Below are positions 8,607 through 16,776 of a stretch of 64,000 nt of DNA, in pieces. Position 1 is the first letter of the stretch. Every line of letters starts with the position of its first letter. Position numbers and translations under genes: made by a program. The DNA comes from F23-D06 sp947167635 (GTDB taxonomy: Bacteria; Bacteroidota; Bacteroidia; Bacteroidales; WCHB1-69). Where the stretch lies: the NCBI GenBank assembly GCA_947167635.1, contig CAMVIT010000007.1, positions 1 through 64,000 on the forward strand. Reading direction: 5' to 3'. The notes beneath the pieces were generated by a model. It ran no database searches and was not told the origin of the DNA. It was given only the letters and a program-made list of their open reading frames with translations.

Positions 8607-10781
8607 ATGACTCGTGCAATCCCGGCCATATTATTCCTGCTTTGGATTGGTTTTCAACCAGTCATGGCTCAAAATGTTCTTCCCGACAACATGGTGGAGA
8701 CGGACTGCTCGACAGAGGCAGAAGCCATGGACTGGGGAATCGTCCAAGGAGCCAGCAGCCAACCGCTGTCGCACATGTACGCCCAACCCTACATCGGTGA
8801 CATTGACAACGACGGTCTGTCCGAGATTGTCACGGTAGGATACTACAATTCGCCCAGTCAAGCCTCTTCCATAGTAATTTATGGATCCAACTTACAACTC
8901 AAATACAGTTTCAACACCCCGCAGATGTACGTTTACGGAGGATACCCTGTCGCCATTGCCGATGTGGACAGAGACGGCCTTTCCGAAATATTCGTCCACA
9001 ACACTGACGGCCACCTCCGTGCCTACCATCACAACGGAACGCTGATTTGGACCTCGAACGCAACCTCAACGACGGAAAGAGCACCCAGTCTGATCATTGC
9101 GGATGTGAACGGGGACAGCATCCCGGAAATCTGGTCGTTAGACAAGATTTACAATGCTGTGTCAGGCGAATTGTTGGTGTCTCTGCCTGAAATCATCGGA
9201 TGCTCCTCTCTCTATCTGGGCAATCCAGGCCAGGCTTCCATGCCCGTGTTCGCCGACTTTGACAACGACGGCGTTCTGGAACTGGCCGGCGGCAACAAAG
9301 TCTATAAGCTGACCATCACAAACACCAATGGAACTTCGGGAAACAGTGCCTCCTTATGGAAAAACATTACTTCCAACGGCGTCGCCGACGGGCTCACCTC
9401 TGTCGCGGATATTGACCTGGACGGATTTCTGGACATTGTAGTAGTGCAAAACAACCGCATGTATGTTTGGAAACCTTACAGCGGCCCGGGCAGCAACCCC
9501 GAATCAATCGCCAGTTGTCCCTACAGTTCCGGCACGGCTGGCTCCCGTGCTTTGCTCACCGATGTGGACAACGACGGCTATCCGGAGATCCTTTTCACAT
9601 ACGCCACAAAAATCACCGCCTACAAATACATCCCGACAACACAAACCCTGCAGCAGATGTGGCTGAAAAACACCAGCGACGTCTCCGGCGCCACCACCAT
9701 GACCGCCTTCGACTTCAACCAAGACGGCGCTGTGGAGATTGTCTATCGCGACGCGTCTGACATGCGCATCATCGACGGCATCACCGGCAACAACAAATCC
9801 TCCTTCGCCTGCATTGCCCCCACCGCCACCGACTATCCCGCCATCGTGGATTTGGACAAAGACGGACAAGCAGAAATCATCGCCTCATCCTGCACTTACG
9901 ACAACAACCACGACATGCACGCCAAGCTGGTGGTCTTCAAAAGCCCGGCAAATGTCAGATGGGCACCGGCCCGGCAGGTCTGGAGCCAGCACGCATACAA
10001 TGTGGTCAACGTCAACAACGACCTCACCATACCGGCATACAACTTCAATCCCGCCACCACCTTCACCGACCCGCAGGGTGTGGTGCGCCGGCCCTTCAAC
10101 AACTTCCTCCAGCAGGCCACCACGCTGGACGAGTACGGGAGGCCGTTCATATCATTGGCCAACGTAACAATCGACGGCCAACCCCAGATGACTGTTGAAG
10201 GCGATGTGATGACCTTTGATCTCACTGTATGCAACACAGGTGCGGTCGCCTTTGCCGCGCCTTTGTACATCTCGCTCTATACCCACTTGGGCGAATGTGT
10301 CCAAACGGACGAGTTTTTCCAAAGCCTTCAACCGGGCGAATGCACAACCCTTCAGCTGGCATACGACCTGAACAGGCTCAAGAACTTTGACAATCCCTAT
10401 CCTCTGAACTTAATTGTGAACGACAACGGGCAGGGCACGGCGCAGTATGGCGGCTTGCAGGCCGAGTGCGACACCACCGATAACCACTTCCGTTTCGACG
10501 GCCGACCATGCACCATCACCCTGCCGAACGTCATCACACCCAATGGCGACGGCATTAACGATGCCTTCATTCCACAGTTAGAGGGCGATTTTCTCAGCCT
10601 GAAGATGGAGATTTACAACCGCTGGGGCAAGCGGGTTTACCAGCAGGAGAACAGCGACTCGCTCCGCTGGGATGCCGAAGGCGTCTCCGACGGGGTGTAT
10701 TACTGCGCCATCGACTACTACTGCGCCACTTCAGGCAAGAAGCGGCAGCATGCAAACACCAGTGTGACGGTGGTGCGGTGA
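8607..10781 (+). CDS. Secreted FG-GAP/VCBS-repeat protein with T9SS type B sorting domain (copy 2)
   Basis: A 724-residue paralogue of the preceding gene. I start it at 8607 (MTRAIPAILFLLW) because this gives a normal signal peptide ending MAQ and avoids the 40-nt overlap of an in-frame start at 8553. About eight DxDxDG blades are visible (IGDIDNDGLSEIV, IADVDRDGLSEIF, LTDVDNDGYPEIL, IVDLDKDGQAEII and others). Then come the shared VNNDLTIP/RPFNNFLQQ module, a Cys-containing AECDTTDN segment also present in copy 1, and a C-terminal CHU_C domain (LPNVITPNGDGINDAF, IYNRWGKRVY). The two genes are 14 nt apart and look like a tandem duplication whose core is being kept identical. Confidence 0.9.
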   Translation: MTRAIPAILFLLWIGFQPVMAQNVLPDNMVETDCSTEAEAMDWGIVQGASSQPLSHMYAQPYIGDIDNDGLSEIVTVGYYNSPSQASSIVIYGSNLQLKYSFNTPQMYVYGGYPVAIADVDRDGLSEIFVHNTDGHLRAYHHNGTLIWTSNATSTTERAPSLIIADVNGDSIPEIWSLDKIYNAVSGELLVSLPEIIGCSSLYLGNPGQASMPVFADFDNDGVLELAGGNKVYKLTITNTNGTSGNSASLWKNITSNGVADGLTSVADIDLDGFLDIVVVQNNRMYVWKPYSGPGSNPESIASCPYSSGTAGSRALLTDVDNDGYPEILFTYATKITAYKYIPTTQTLQQMWLKNTSDVSGATTMTAFDFNQDGAVEIVYRDASDMRIIDGITGNNKSSFACIAPTATDYPAIVDLDKDGQAEIIASSCTYDNNHDMHAKLVVFKSPANVRWAPARQVWSQHAYNVVNVNNDLTIPAYNFNPATTFTDPQGVVRRPFNNFLQQATTLDEYGRPFISLANVTIDGQPQMTVEGDVMTFDLTVCNTGAVAFAAPLYISLYTHLGECVQTDEFFQSLQPGECTTLQLAYDLNRLKNFDNPYPLNLIVNDNGQGTAQYGGLQAECDTTDNHFRFDGRPCTITLPNVITPNGDGINDAFIPQLEGDFLSLKMEIYNRWGKRVYQQENSDSLRWDAEGVSDGVYYCAIDYYCATSGKKRQHANTSVTVVR
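10007..10150 (+). repeat. 144-bp perfect repeat, copy B
   Basis: Identical to 7449-7592 (offset 2558 bp). See copy A. Confidence 0.95.
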
Positions 10782-11447
10782 ATGGGAATTATTTGTATCT
10801 ATATAGATCATATTTACCCACAATCATTGCTGGAAGCAGAATCGGTTAAACGAGCACTGGAGGCATGGATTCCAGAATTTGAAGATGTTTTAGACAGCTG
10901 CTTCCCTATTTGTCGCTTGTTTGGATATCTACGGATATATAACGAAACATCTAACCTTAAAGTCAGATTTCATGACCTGTTAACGACGAACCCTTTCTGG
11001 GATTACAAAAATCACGCTCTCATTGAGGATTGGGAAAAGCAGTGTATCGATATGTTTGTCTCTCTTGTGGAGGATAGATGCACATGTGACGATGTGAATG
11101 CTTTTATTAAGACAAAACGTTTATATCAAGAAAACTCTTATGATATATGTCGTGGCCATGACGTGTTACGGTTGTTATCCCTTTCATTGATTCATAAACA
11201 CATCTATTCGGTAAAGAATATAATGACGATTATGATAGCTTCATATAGTTCGGGGGACTTCAATTTAGCGATGATACCAAGAAAGCCAATGTTAGACGAT
11301 GTTCTTGGTAAATTGAAGGTGATGAGCTTACATTCCCCATATCCTGAATCATGTTTTATTCTTAAGCAAGGGAAAAACGACTGGGCAAATCGGCGCAGCA
11401 TGATAGCCTTGATTTGTGGATTGTTCGGGTTTAAGTGGGTGGAATGA
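10782..11447 (+). CDS. Protein of unknown function, 221 residues
   Basis: The ATG directly follows the TGA of the FG-GAP gene, so it may be translated by coupling. I recognise no family. It has no signal peptide and no membrane segment, and a mixed helix-like composition. Cysteines are scattered (for example CFPICR at about 41-46 and DRCTCDD at about 97-103). The codons are more AT-rich than those of the two secreted genes before it, which suggests a different origin. It could be an orphan accessory gene. No function can be assigned. Confidence 0.5.
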   Translation: MGIICIYIDHIYPQSLLEAESVKRALEAWIPEFEDVLDSCFPICRLFGYLRIYNETSNLKVRFHDLLTTNPFWDYKNHALIEDWEKQCIDMFVSLVEDRCTCDDVNAFIKTKRLYQENSYDICRGHDVLRLLSLSLIHKHIYSVKNIMTIMIASYSSGDFNLAMIPRKPMLDDVLGKLKVMSLHSPYPESCFILKQGKNDWANRRSMIALICGLFGFKWVE

Positions 11448-11461
11448 GCGGGAAATATTTG

Positions 11462-11469
11462 TATCTTTG
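11462..11469 (+). promoter_or_regulatory. -7 box and leader hairpin of the surface-polymer operon
   Basis: TATCTTTG, 82 nt before the tagD-like start. A small hairpin (CGTTTA at 11473-11478, TAAACG at 11486-11491) sits at the expected 5' end of the transcript. No other box was seen inside the five-gene run, so it probably drives all five. Confidence 0.65.
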
Positions 11470-11551
11470 CCGCGTTTAAGTCTGCTAAACGTATAAGACA
11501 AGTGAATCAACTGATAATGGATAGAATATAAACGAGTATATTTTCTAAACT

Positions 11552-12046
11552 ATGGATACTGATGTTAAATCTTCGGATAAGTTGGTAATTGGATATACCA
11601 CAGGTGTATATGACCTATTCCACATCGGCCATCTCAATCTGTTGAAGAATGCCAAAGGAATGTGTGACAAACTCATTGTAGGCGTTACGGTTGACGAATT
11701 GGTGCTTTATAAAGGAAAACATGCGATGATCCCATATTCTGACAGAGCGGAAATCGTGCGTAGTGTAAAATATGTGGATGCGGTGGTTCCCCAGTATGAC
11801 ATGGACAAACTCACCGCTTGCAAGAAATTGGGCGCCAGCATTCTCTTCGTGGGTGATGACTGGTATGGCACAGACAAATGGAAGAAATACGAAGAGGATT
11901 TTGCCAAGGAGGGAATCAAGATAGTGTATTTCCCCTATACGAAAGGCATTTCTTCAACCAAGATAACTGAAGCCTTGAAGGCGACAAGAGGTTGGACGAC
12001 AAACGATCCGTCATCAAGTTCTGAGGACAATCATCTAAACATCTAA
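11552..12046 (+). CDS. tagD: Glycerol-3-phosphate cytidylyltransferase-like protein (TagD type)
   Basis: A 164-residue nucleotidyltransferase with the cytidylyltransferase motifs in order: GVYDLFHIGH (HIGH at residues 24-27), VGVTVDE, VGDDWYG at about 100-106 and ISSTKI at 132-137. TagD makes CDP-glycerol from CTP and glycerol 3-phosphate for teichoic-acid-type polymers. The TagB/TagF-like protein three genes downstream supports a CDP-glycerol pathway. Related enzymes activate other small phosphates (ethanolamine, heptose), so the substrate is inferred. It is the first of five tightly packed genes and cytosolic. Confidence 0.82.
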   Translation: MDTDVKSSDKLVIGYTTGVYDLFHIGHLNLLKNAKGMCDKLIVGVTVDELVLYKGKHAMIPYSDRAEIVRSVKYVDAVVPQYDMDKLTACKKLGASILFVGDDWYGTDKWKKYEEDFAKEGIKIVYFPYTKGISSTKITEALKATRGWTTNDPSSSSEDNHLNI

Positions 12047-12048
12047 AA

Positions 12049-13092
12049 ATGGTTGATAAAAGTTATTGTATGAGTTCATATCTTTCACTACGATATGTGG
12101 AAGATGATAACAAGCAGTTTTGCGAAGGTTTACGCCATCAAGTATATAAGCAGCAACCTTTGGATAGAAAGGTTTTCGTTTCTGATGCCCATGACGTGGA
12201 CATAGCGTTGCGTAATGTTTTCAGAAGAATATCTCATGAAAAGCTGGGCATGCTGTTGTCAGGAGGCATGGACAGTTCAATCCTCGCCTCTTATATGCCG
12301 GAAGGAGCCGATGCATACACATTCCGATTCCTTGGAGGCAAATACCAAAGTGATGAGTTGGAACGTGCAGAATATTATGCTCAGTATTATCACCTGAATC
12401 TGCATTATGTGGACATTGATTGGAATACGGTGGAACAGAATGTGGACAAGATAATGCGGCACAAGGGCGCGCCGGTTCATTCCATAGAGCCTCAGCTTTA
12501 TGCTGCTGCCATACAAGCCAAGCAGGACGGTGTAACCATGCTTGTTATCGGTGATGCTGCTGATTATGTATTTGGCGGCATGGACGGACTGCTGTCCCAA
12601 AACTGGAGTTATGATCAATATGTGAAGAGAACCATATACGTGAATCCAGCCGATGTCCTTAACGAACCGTACGATATGAATTATCTCTTTGAGCGCTATC
12701 GGATCGGGAAGAACAGCATTGATTACCTGCGTTTCTATGATGAAATAGTAACCGATGAAAGTTATGCATCTTACGAGAATGCGTTTGAAACGGCAGAAAT
12801 GGATTTCATAGATCCGTACGAACTGCTTAAAATGGCCAAACCTCTCGATTTGGGCCGAATCAGGAACGGTGACACAAAATATCTGATACGGGATCTTTTC
12901 AGAATGAAGTACCCGGAGACCACTGTTCCCCTCAAGCAGCCGATGCCCCGTCCTGTTGATGCGTATTTTGCGAACTGGGAGGGACCAAAACGCAAGGAAT
13001 TCAAAACAGATATTAACATCAACGACTACAGCGGAAACCAGAAATGGCTTCTCTACTGTCTGGAAAGATTTTTGAACATCTACGAGAAATAA
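12049..13092 (+). CDS. Asparagine-synthase-like ATP-pyrophosphatase without glutaminase domain (copy 1)
   Basis: A 347-residue protein with the AsnB C-terminal synthetase fold. The ATP-binding PP-loop SGGMDSS is at residues 71-77, and the second AsnB motif appears as IGDAADYVFGGMD at 167-179. The N-terminal Cys2 glutaminase domain (about 200 residues) of true AsnB is absent; only a short segment, SSYLSLRYVEDD, precedes the loop. It therefore must use free ammonia, another amine, or ammonia from a partner. The reaction is probably acyl-adenylate formation followed by amide bond formation, substrate unknown. It lies 2 nt after tagD, and the next gene is its paralogue. Confidence 0.82.
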   Translation: MVDKSYCMSSYLSLRYVEDDNKQFCEGLRHQVYKQQPLDRKVFVSDAHDVDIALRNVFRRISHEKLGMLLSGGMDSSILASYMPEGADAYTFRFLGGKYQSDELERAEYYAQYYHLNLHYVDIDWNTVEQNVDKIMRHKGAPVHSIEPQLYAAAIQAKQDGVTMLVIGDAADYVFGGMDGLLSQNWSYDQYVKRTIYVNPADVLNEPYDMNYLFERYRIGKNSIDYLRFYDEIVTDESYASYENAFETAEMDFIDPYELLKMAKPLDLGRIRNGDTKYLIRDLFRMKYPETTVPLKQPMPRPVDAYFANWEGPKRKEFKTDININDYSGNQKWLLYCLERFLNIYEK

Positions 13093-13104
13093 GAAAACAG
13101 CAAT

Positions 13105-14151
13105 ATGGTAAATAAAGATTTTTGCTTGAGTTCATACATGGCCTTCCGCTATATTTGGAAGGATGGCGTTGATTTTGTTGAAGGTTTCCAGCATAAGAAC
13201 TTCCGACCCGTCGCCGAAGAAGATCGCATTCCTGTAAGGACATCGGAAGATATCGACCGGGAGATTCAGAAACAGTTCGATGCTTTATATGCCAAATACA
13301 GAAACATCGGCATTCTACTCAGTGGGGGCATGGACAGTGCTAACTTGGCAGCCTATCTTAAACCTGGAAGTCACGCCTACACATTCAACTCTACATCCGG
13401 AGTGTTTGATGCTGATGTGGAACGTGCTAAAAAGTACTGCAAGAAGTTCCAGCTGAAGCATCATTTGATTGATATTACGATGGATGACTACCAAAAGTTC
13501 ACCCCCATAGTGATGCGTCACAAGTTTACCCCTTTACATTCCATTGAGCCACAGATATATAAAGCAGCCGAAATAGCAAAAAAGGATGGCGTACAATTGA
13601 TGATAGTAGGAGAGAGCGCGGACTTGATATTTGGAGGCATGGACAAACTCATCAGTCCCGTCTGGACTTACGATGCGTTCATGAAGCGATACACGTTTTT
13701 AGATCCCAAATCGGTTTTGACAAATCCCGTGGACCAATCTGAGCTGTTCGAGAAATACCGTGAAGGGGAAAACGGAATAGATGTGCTTAAATTCATGGAC
13801 GAAGTGTTCTCCATAGAGAGCAGCAGCTCTTATCTAAACGCTTTCGGAGCTGCCTGGATGCCCTATTATGATCCGTATGCAAAACTGATTATGGCAGACC
13901 CTTTGGACATGAACAGGGTTCGAAATGGTGAGCCCAAGTATTTGGTTCGTGGGTTGTATGCCATCAAGTATCCCGAGTTGGAAATACCGTTCAAGATCCC
14001 GATGCCGCGCCCTGTTGACACAGTATTTAAGGACTGGTCAGGTCCGATGCGTCCCGAATTCAGAGATGATATTGATATGAACTCTCTGACAGGGAACCAG
14101 AAGTGGCAGTTGTGGTGTGCGGAAACGTTTTTGAATATGTTTGGCAAGTAG
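13105..14151 (+). CDS. Asparagine-synthase-like ATP-pyrophosphatase without glutaminase domain (copy 2)
   Basis: A 348-residue paralogue of the preceding gene, similar over its whole length. The PP-loop SGGMDSA is at residues 73-79 and VGESADLIFGGMD at 168-180. Both copies share MRHK-x-x-P-x-HSIEPQ near residues 137-150 and a C-terminal PMPRPVD then GNQKW segment, which look like family-specific substrate-site motifs. Both copies keep the ATP-site residues, so neither looks like a dead partner. They may act on successive substrates or as a heterodimer. The gap to the previous gene is 12 nt. Confidence 0.82.
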   Translation: MVNKDFCLSSYMAFRYIWKDGVDFVEGFQHKNFRPVAEEDRIPVRTSEDIDREIQKQFDALYAKYRNIGILLSGGMDSANLAAYLKPGSHAYTFNSTSGVFDADVERAKKYCKKFQLKHHLIDITMDDYQKFTPIVMRHKFTPLHSIEPQIYKAAEIAKKDGVQLMIVGESADLIFGGMDKLISPVWTYDAFMKRYTFLDPKSVLTNPVDQSELFEKYREGENGIDVLKFMDEVFSIESSSSYLNAFGAAWMPYYDPYAKLIMADPLDMNRVRNGEPKYLVRGLYAIKYPELEIPFKIPMPRPVDTVFKDWSGPMRPEFRDDIDMNSLTGNQKWQLWCAETFLNMFGK

Positions 14152-14163
14152 TTAAAAACTGAC

Positions 14164-15492
14164 ATGAAGAACTTTGATGGATCGCTTTTATACAAGTTAC
14201 GACTAATCTGGTCTTACAAAGATGTTCTCAGGAATCATTTTCCACCTGCTTTCAAACTCTACTCAAAATCATTTCGTCAAGCACAACTCGATGCTGCTCG
14301 TAAGATAAAAGATAAAGAGTGTATCAACGTCGCTTTCCTTCTTCCCATTCCTGGAATGTGGAAATTGGACAGCGTATATCGGCAGATGGCACTTCTGCCT
14401 AATTTTCACCCTTACATTGTAGTCTTCCCCTACTCCACCCATAAAGAATTTGACAATCAAGAGGTTGAAAAAACGCTGATACGGACAGAACAATTTGTCA
14501 AGGACAATGGATACGAATATGTAGTTCCCTACGACAAGCCGACGAACAAATGGCTTGATGTCAACAAGGAGTATCATCCTGACATTGTATTTTTTTGCAC
14601 TCCATACAAGGATTCTCTCCCTCAATATTTTATTTACAATTTTCGCAATGTATTAACTTGCTACGTTCAATATTCTTTTTGTTCATTAAAGAATTACGAC
14701 TCAAATTATAATCGTGCCTTCCACAGCCTTGTCGGTATTCACTTTTTAGAAAGCACTATACATAAAGAAATGGCGGGGAAGCATTCAAGAAACAAGGCTA
14801 TAAATGCCGTTGTCACTGGATATCCTGCAACTGAAATTTATCTTAGAAAAGACTATAGTCCAAAAAAATGTTGGAAAGAACTCAATGGACCTCGTAAAAA
14901 AGTTATTTGGGCTCCTCATCACTCCGTTGATTATCAAGATTTTGTATCTACATTCATGATGATAAGTGAAGATATGATTCGTCTCGCCGAGAAGTACAAG
15001 GAGACCATCCAGTTTGCATTTAAACCGCACCAATTGCTAAAATTCAAGTTACAACAGATTTGGGGCAAAGAGAAGACAGAGGCTTACTACGACAAATGGG
15101 CAACAATGGAGAACACTCAACTTGTCAGCGATGGTTATGAGGACCTGTTCATCACTTCAGATGCTATGATTCACGATTGTGGATCTTTTACAACTGAATA
15201 TTTATTTACCAAAAAGCCTGTAATGTATTTATGCAGAAATGAGAACATGTCAGAAAAGTTCAATGAATTCGGTATAAAGGCCTTCATTTGCCATTACCAA
15301 GGTCAAAGCACAGAAGACATTGATCATTTTTTGCAAGAAGTAGTTATCTCTGACATCGACCCGATGAAAGTTCAACGTGAGCATTTTTTTGATGAATACT
15401 TAATGCCTAAAGACGGCATATTACCATCGCAAAAAATCCTGAAAGTCATTAAGAATGTCATAAATGGCGACACTTCAGACTTTGAAGATTGA
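14164..15492 (+). CDS. CDP-glycerol glycerophosphotransferase-like protein (TagB/TagF family)
   Basis: A 442-residue protein. The C-terminal half carries the TagB/TagF signature: VIWAPHHSV at about 256-264, FKPHQ at about 288-292, then SDAMIHDCGSFTTEYLF and KPVMYL at about 336-360. The conserved histidines of the two HxP/HD-type motifs are present. These enzymes add glycerol phosphate from CDP-glycerol to a lipid-linked or growing polymer at the inner face of the membrane. With the TagD-like gene it forms a donor-plus-transferase pair. The N-terminal half is less conserved and may choose the acceptor. The gap to the previous gene is 12 nt. Confidence 0.8.
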   Translation: MKNFDGSLLYKLRLIWSYKDVLRNHFPPAFKLYSKSFRQAQLDAARKIKDKECINVAFLLPIPGMWKLDSVYRQMALLPNFHPYIVVFPYSTHKEFDNQEVEKTLIRTEQFVKDNGYEYVVPYDKPTNKWLDVNKEYHPDIVFFCTPYKDSLPQYFIYNFRNVLTCYVQYSFCSLKNYDSNYNRAFHSLVGIHFLESTIHKEMAGKHSRNKAINAVVTGYPATEIYLRKDYSPKKCWKELNGPRKKVIWAPHHSVDYQDFVSTFMMISEDMIRLAEKYKETIQFAFKPHQLLKFKLQQIWGKEKTEAYYDKWATMENTQLVSDGYEDLFITSDAMIHDCGSFTTEYLFTKKPVMYLCRNENMSEKFNEFGIKAFICHYQGQSTEDIDHFLQEVVISDIDPMKVQREHFFDEYLMPKDGILPSQKILKVIKNVINGDTSDFED

Positions 15493-15526
15493 GTTGCATT
15501 TCATCTTAAAACAGATATTGAGGCAC

Positions 15527-16609
15527 ATGCATATTTTGACAAACTCATTACTATCATCTACAACTGCTCAATCAAGACGCGATTCCAACATGGAATTGCT
15601 TCGAATCGTGGCAATGCTCTTAGTTATGATTGTCCACGCCGACTTTCGCGCATTGCAGATTCCGTCAGTGACCGATTTCTATGATGATACCTATCGTACC
15701 GTGATGCGTCTTTTCATTGAGTCGCTCTCCATCATCTGCGTAAATACCTTCGTGCTTCTTTCAGGCTGGTTTGGTATTCGATTTCGTTTTGAAAGAATGT
15801 TCGAATTCCTTTTCCAAGTTTGCTTTTTTTCCATCTTAGGCATCGGAATAGCCACACTCACGGCTCCGAACGAGGTTGTTTCTCTGCGTGGGGTAGCGAG
15901 TTTCTTGTTGCTTGGCGATAAGGATTACTGGTTTGTCAAGTGTTATCTGTTGATGTATCTCTTCGCGCCAGTCATGAACTCTTTTGTGGAACATTGTTCT
16001 GAAAGACAATTCCGCATTTTTCTTCTGTGCTTCTATGCTTTTCAAACCGTTTACGGATTTGTTGGTGGTGCCGAATGGTTCAAGCTGGGCTATTCAGGAC
16101 TTTCGTTTATGGGGCTATATCTTTTGGCCCGTTATATTCGCCTTTACCCCAACCGTTTCACTTCTTTAAATAAGAGATGGGACATGGTTGTGTATTTCAG
16201 CTTTGTGGTTGTGATGACACTTTTAAGTGTTGCTGTGTTGGCGGCTGGACAAAATCCAAAGATAATTGGCCGTATATATGCTTACACCTCACCGTTGGTC
16301 ATCGTACCTTCAGTCTATTTTCTTTTGTTCTTCTCCAAAATCAAATTATCATACAATAAAGTCATCAATTGGGTTGCTGCTTCTTGCTTTGCTATATATT
16401 TAGTTCATAGTAATATATGGCTCGCCCGCCACTATGATGGTGTTATCCAGCACTTATTTGCCACTCATAGAGGTTTCGGTTTTTTCGCCCATGCCATTCT
16501 ATTTATATTATTGGTGTTTATAGTCTCTATTTTGATTGACAAAATACGACTTCTCTTATGGAGATTGATTGCACCTCTTTTTCAGCATAAAAAAGAACCA
16601 ATACAATAG
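15527..16609 (+). CDS. Acyltransferase 3 family membrane protein
   Basis: A 360-residue integral membrane protein with about ten hydrophobic segments. The family's N-terminal motif reads RRDSNMELLRIVAMLLVMIVHADF, with the key His in the first membrane span. Members move acetyl or other acyl groups onto surface sugars and polymers. I start at 15527 because GAGG sits just upstream and an in-frame start at 15464 would overlap the previous gene by 29 nt. It is the last gene of the surface-polymer operon and likely decorates its product. Confidence 0.8.
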   Translation: MHILTNSLLSSTTAQSRRDSNMELLRIVAMLLVMIVHADFRALQIPSVTDFYDDTYRTVMRLFIESLSIICVNTFVLLSGWFGIRFRFERMFEFLFQVCFFSILGIGIATLTAPNEVVSLRGVASFLLLGDKDYWFVKCYLLMYLFAPVMNSFVEHCSERQFRIFLLCFYAFQTVYGFVGGAEWFKLGYSGLSFMGLYLLARYIRLYPNRFTSLNKRWDMVVYFSFVVVMTLLSVAVLAAGQNPKIIGRIYAYTSPLVIVPSVYFLLFFSKIKLSYNKVINWVAASCFAIYLVHSNIWLARHYDGVIQHLFATHRGFGFFAHAILFILLVFIVSILIDKIRLLLWRLIAPLFQHKKEPIQ

Positions 16610-16635
16610 CAAAGACCCAAACAGGTGACAATCTA

Positions 16636-16706
16636 TCACCTCCCCACCAATCCTTTCGTCACATTCCACCGGAACTGGATCAGCTTCCAGCCGCACTTGG
16701 GTGTGC
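16636..16706 (-). pseudogene. Duplicated 3' fragment of a family 2 glycosyltransferase
   Basis: Read on the minus strand it ends GWKLIQFRWNVTKGLVGR and then stop. This is nearly the same as the last residues of the intact glycosyltransferase at 17789-18691 (GWKLIQFRWNVTRGLLGK). 38 bases are identical between 16648-16685 and the matching site near 17810. The rest of the gene is missing. The ORF6N gene lies between the two tails, as expected after recombination or insertion next to a glycosyltransferase. Confidence 0.85.
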
Positions 16707-16776
16707 AAGGTTCCGTTTGGCGCGTCCACCCTCGCGAGCCTCAGCCCGCTATTGCCGTCAATAATTGATTTGGCGA

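Noticed and set aside
6004..10781. Tandem repeats suggesting a CRISPR-like or minisatellite array
   Set aside because: The repeated signal comes from protein-level DxDxDG blades with varying DNA. Only one 144-bp pair is identical.
12049..13092. True asparagine synthetase B
   Set aside because: It lacks the N-terminal Cys2 glutaminase domain and has FGGMD instead of the AsnB FGGY motif.
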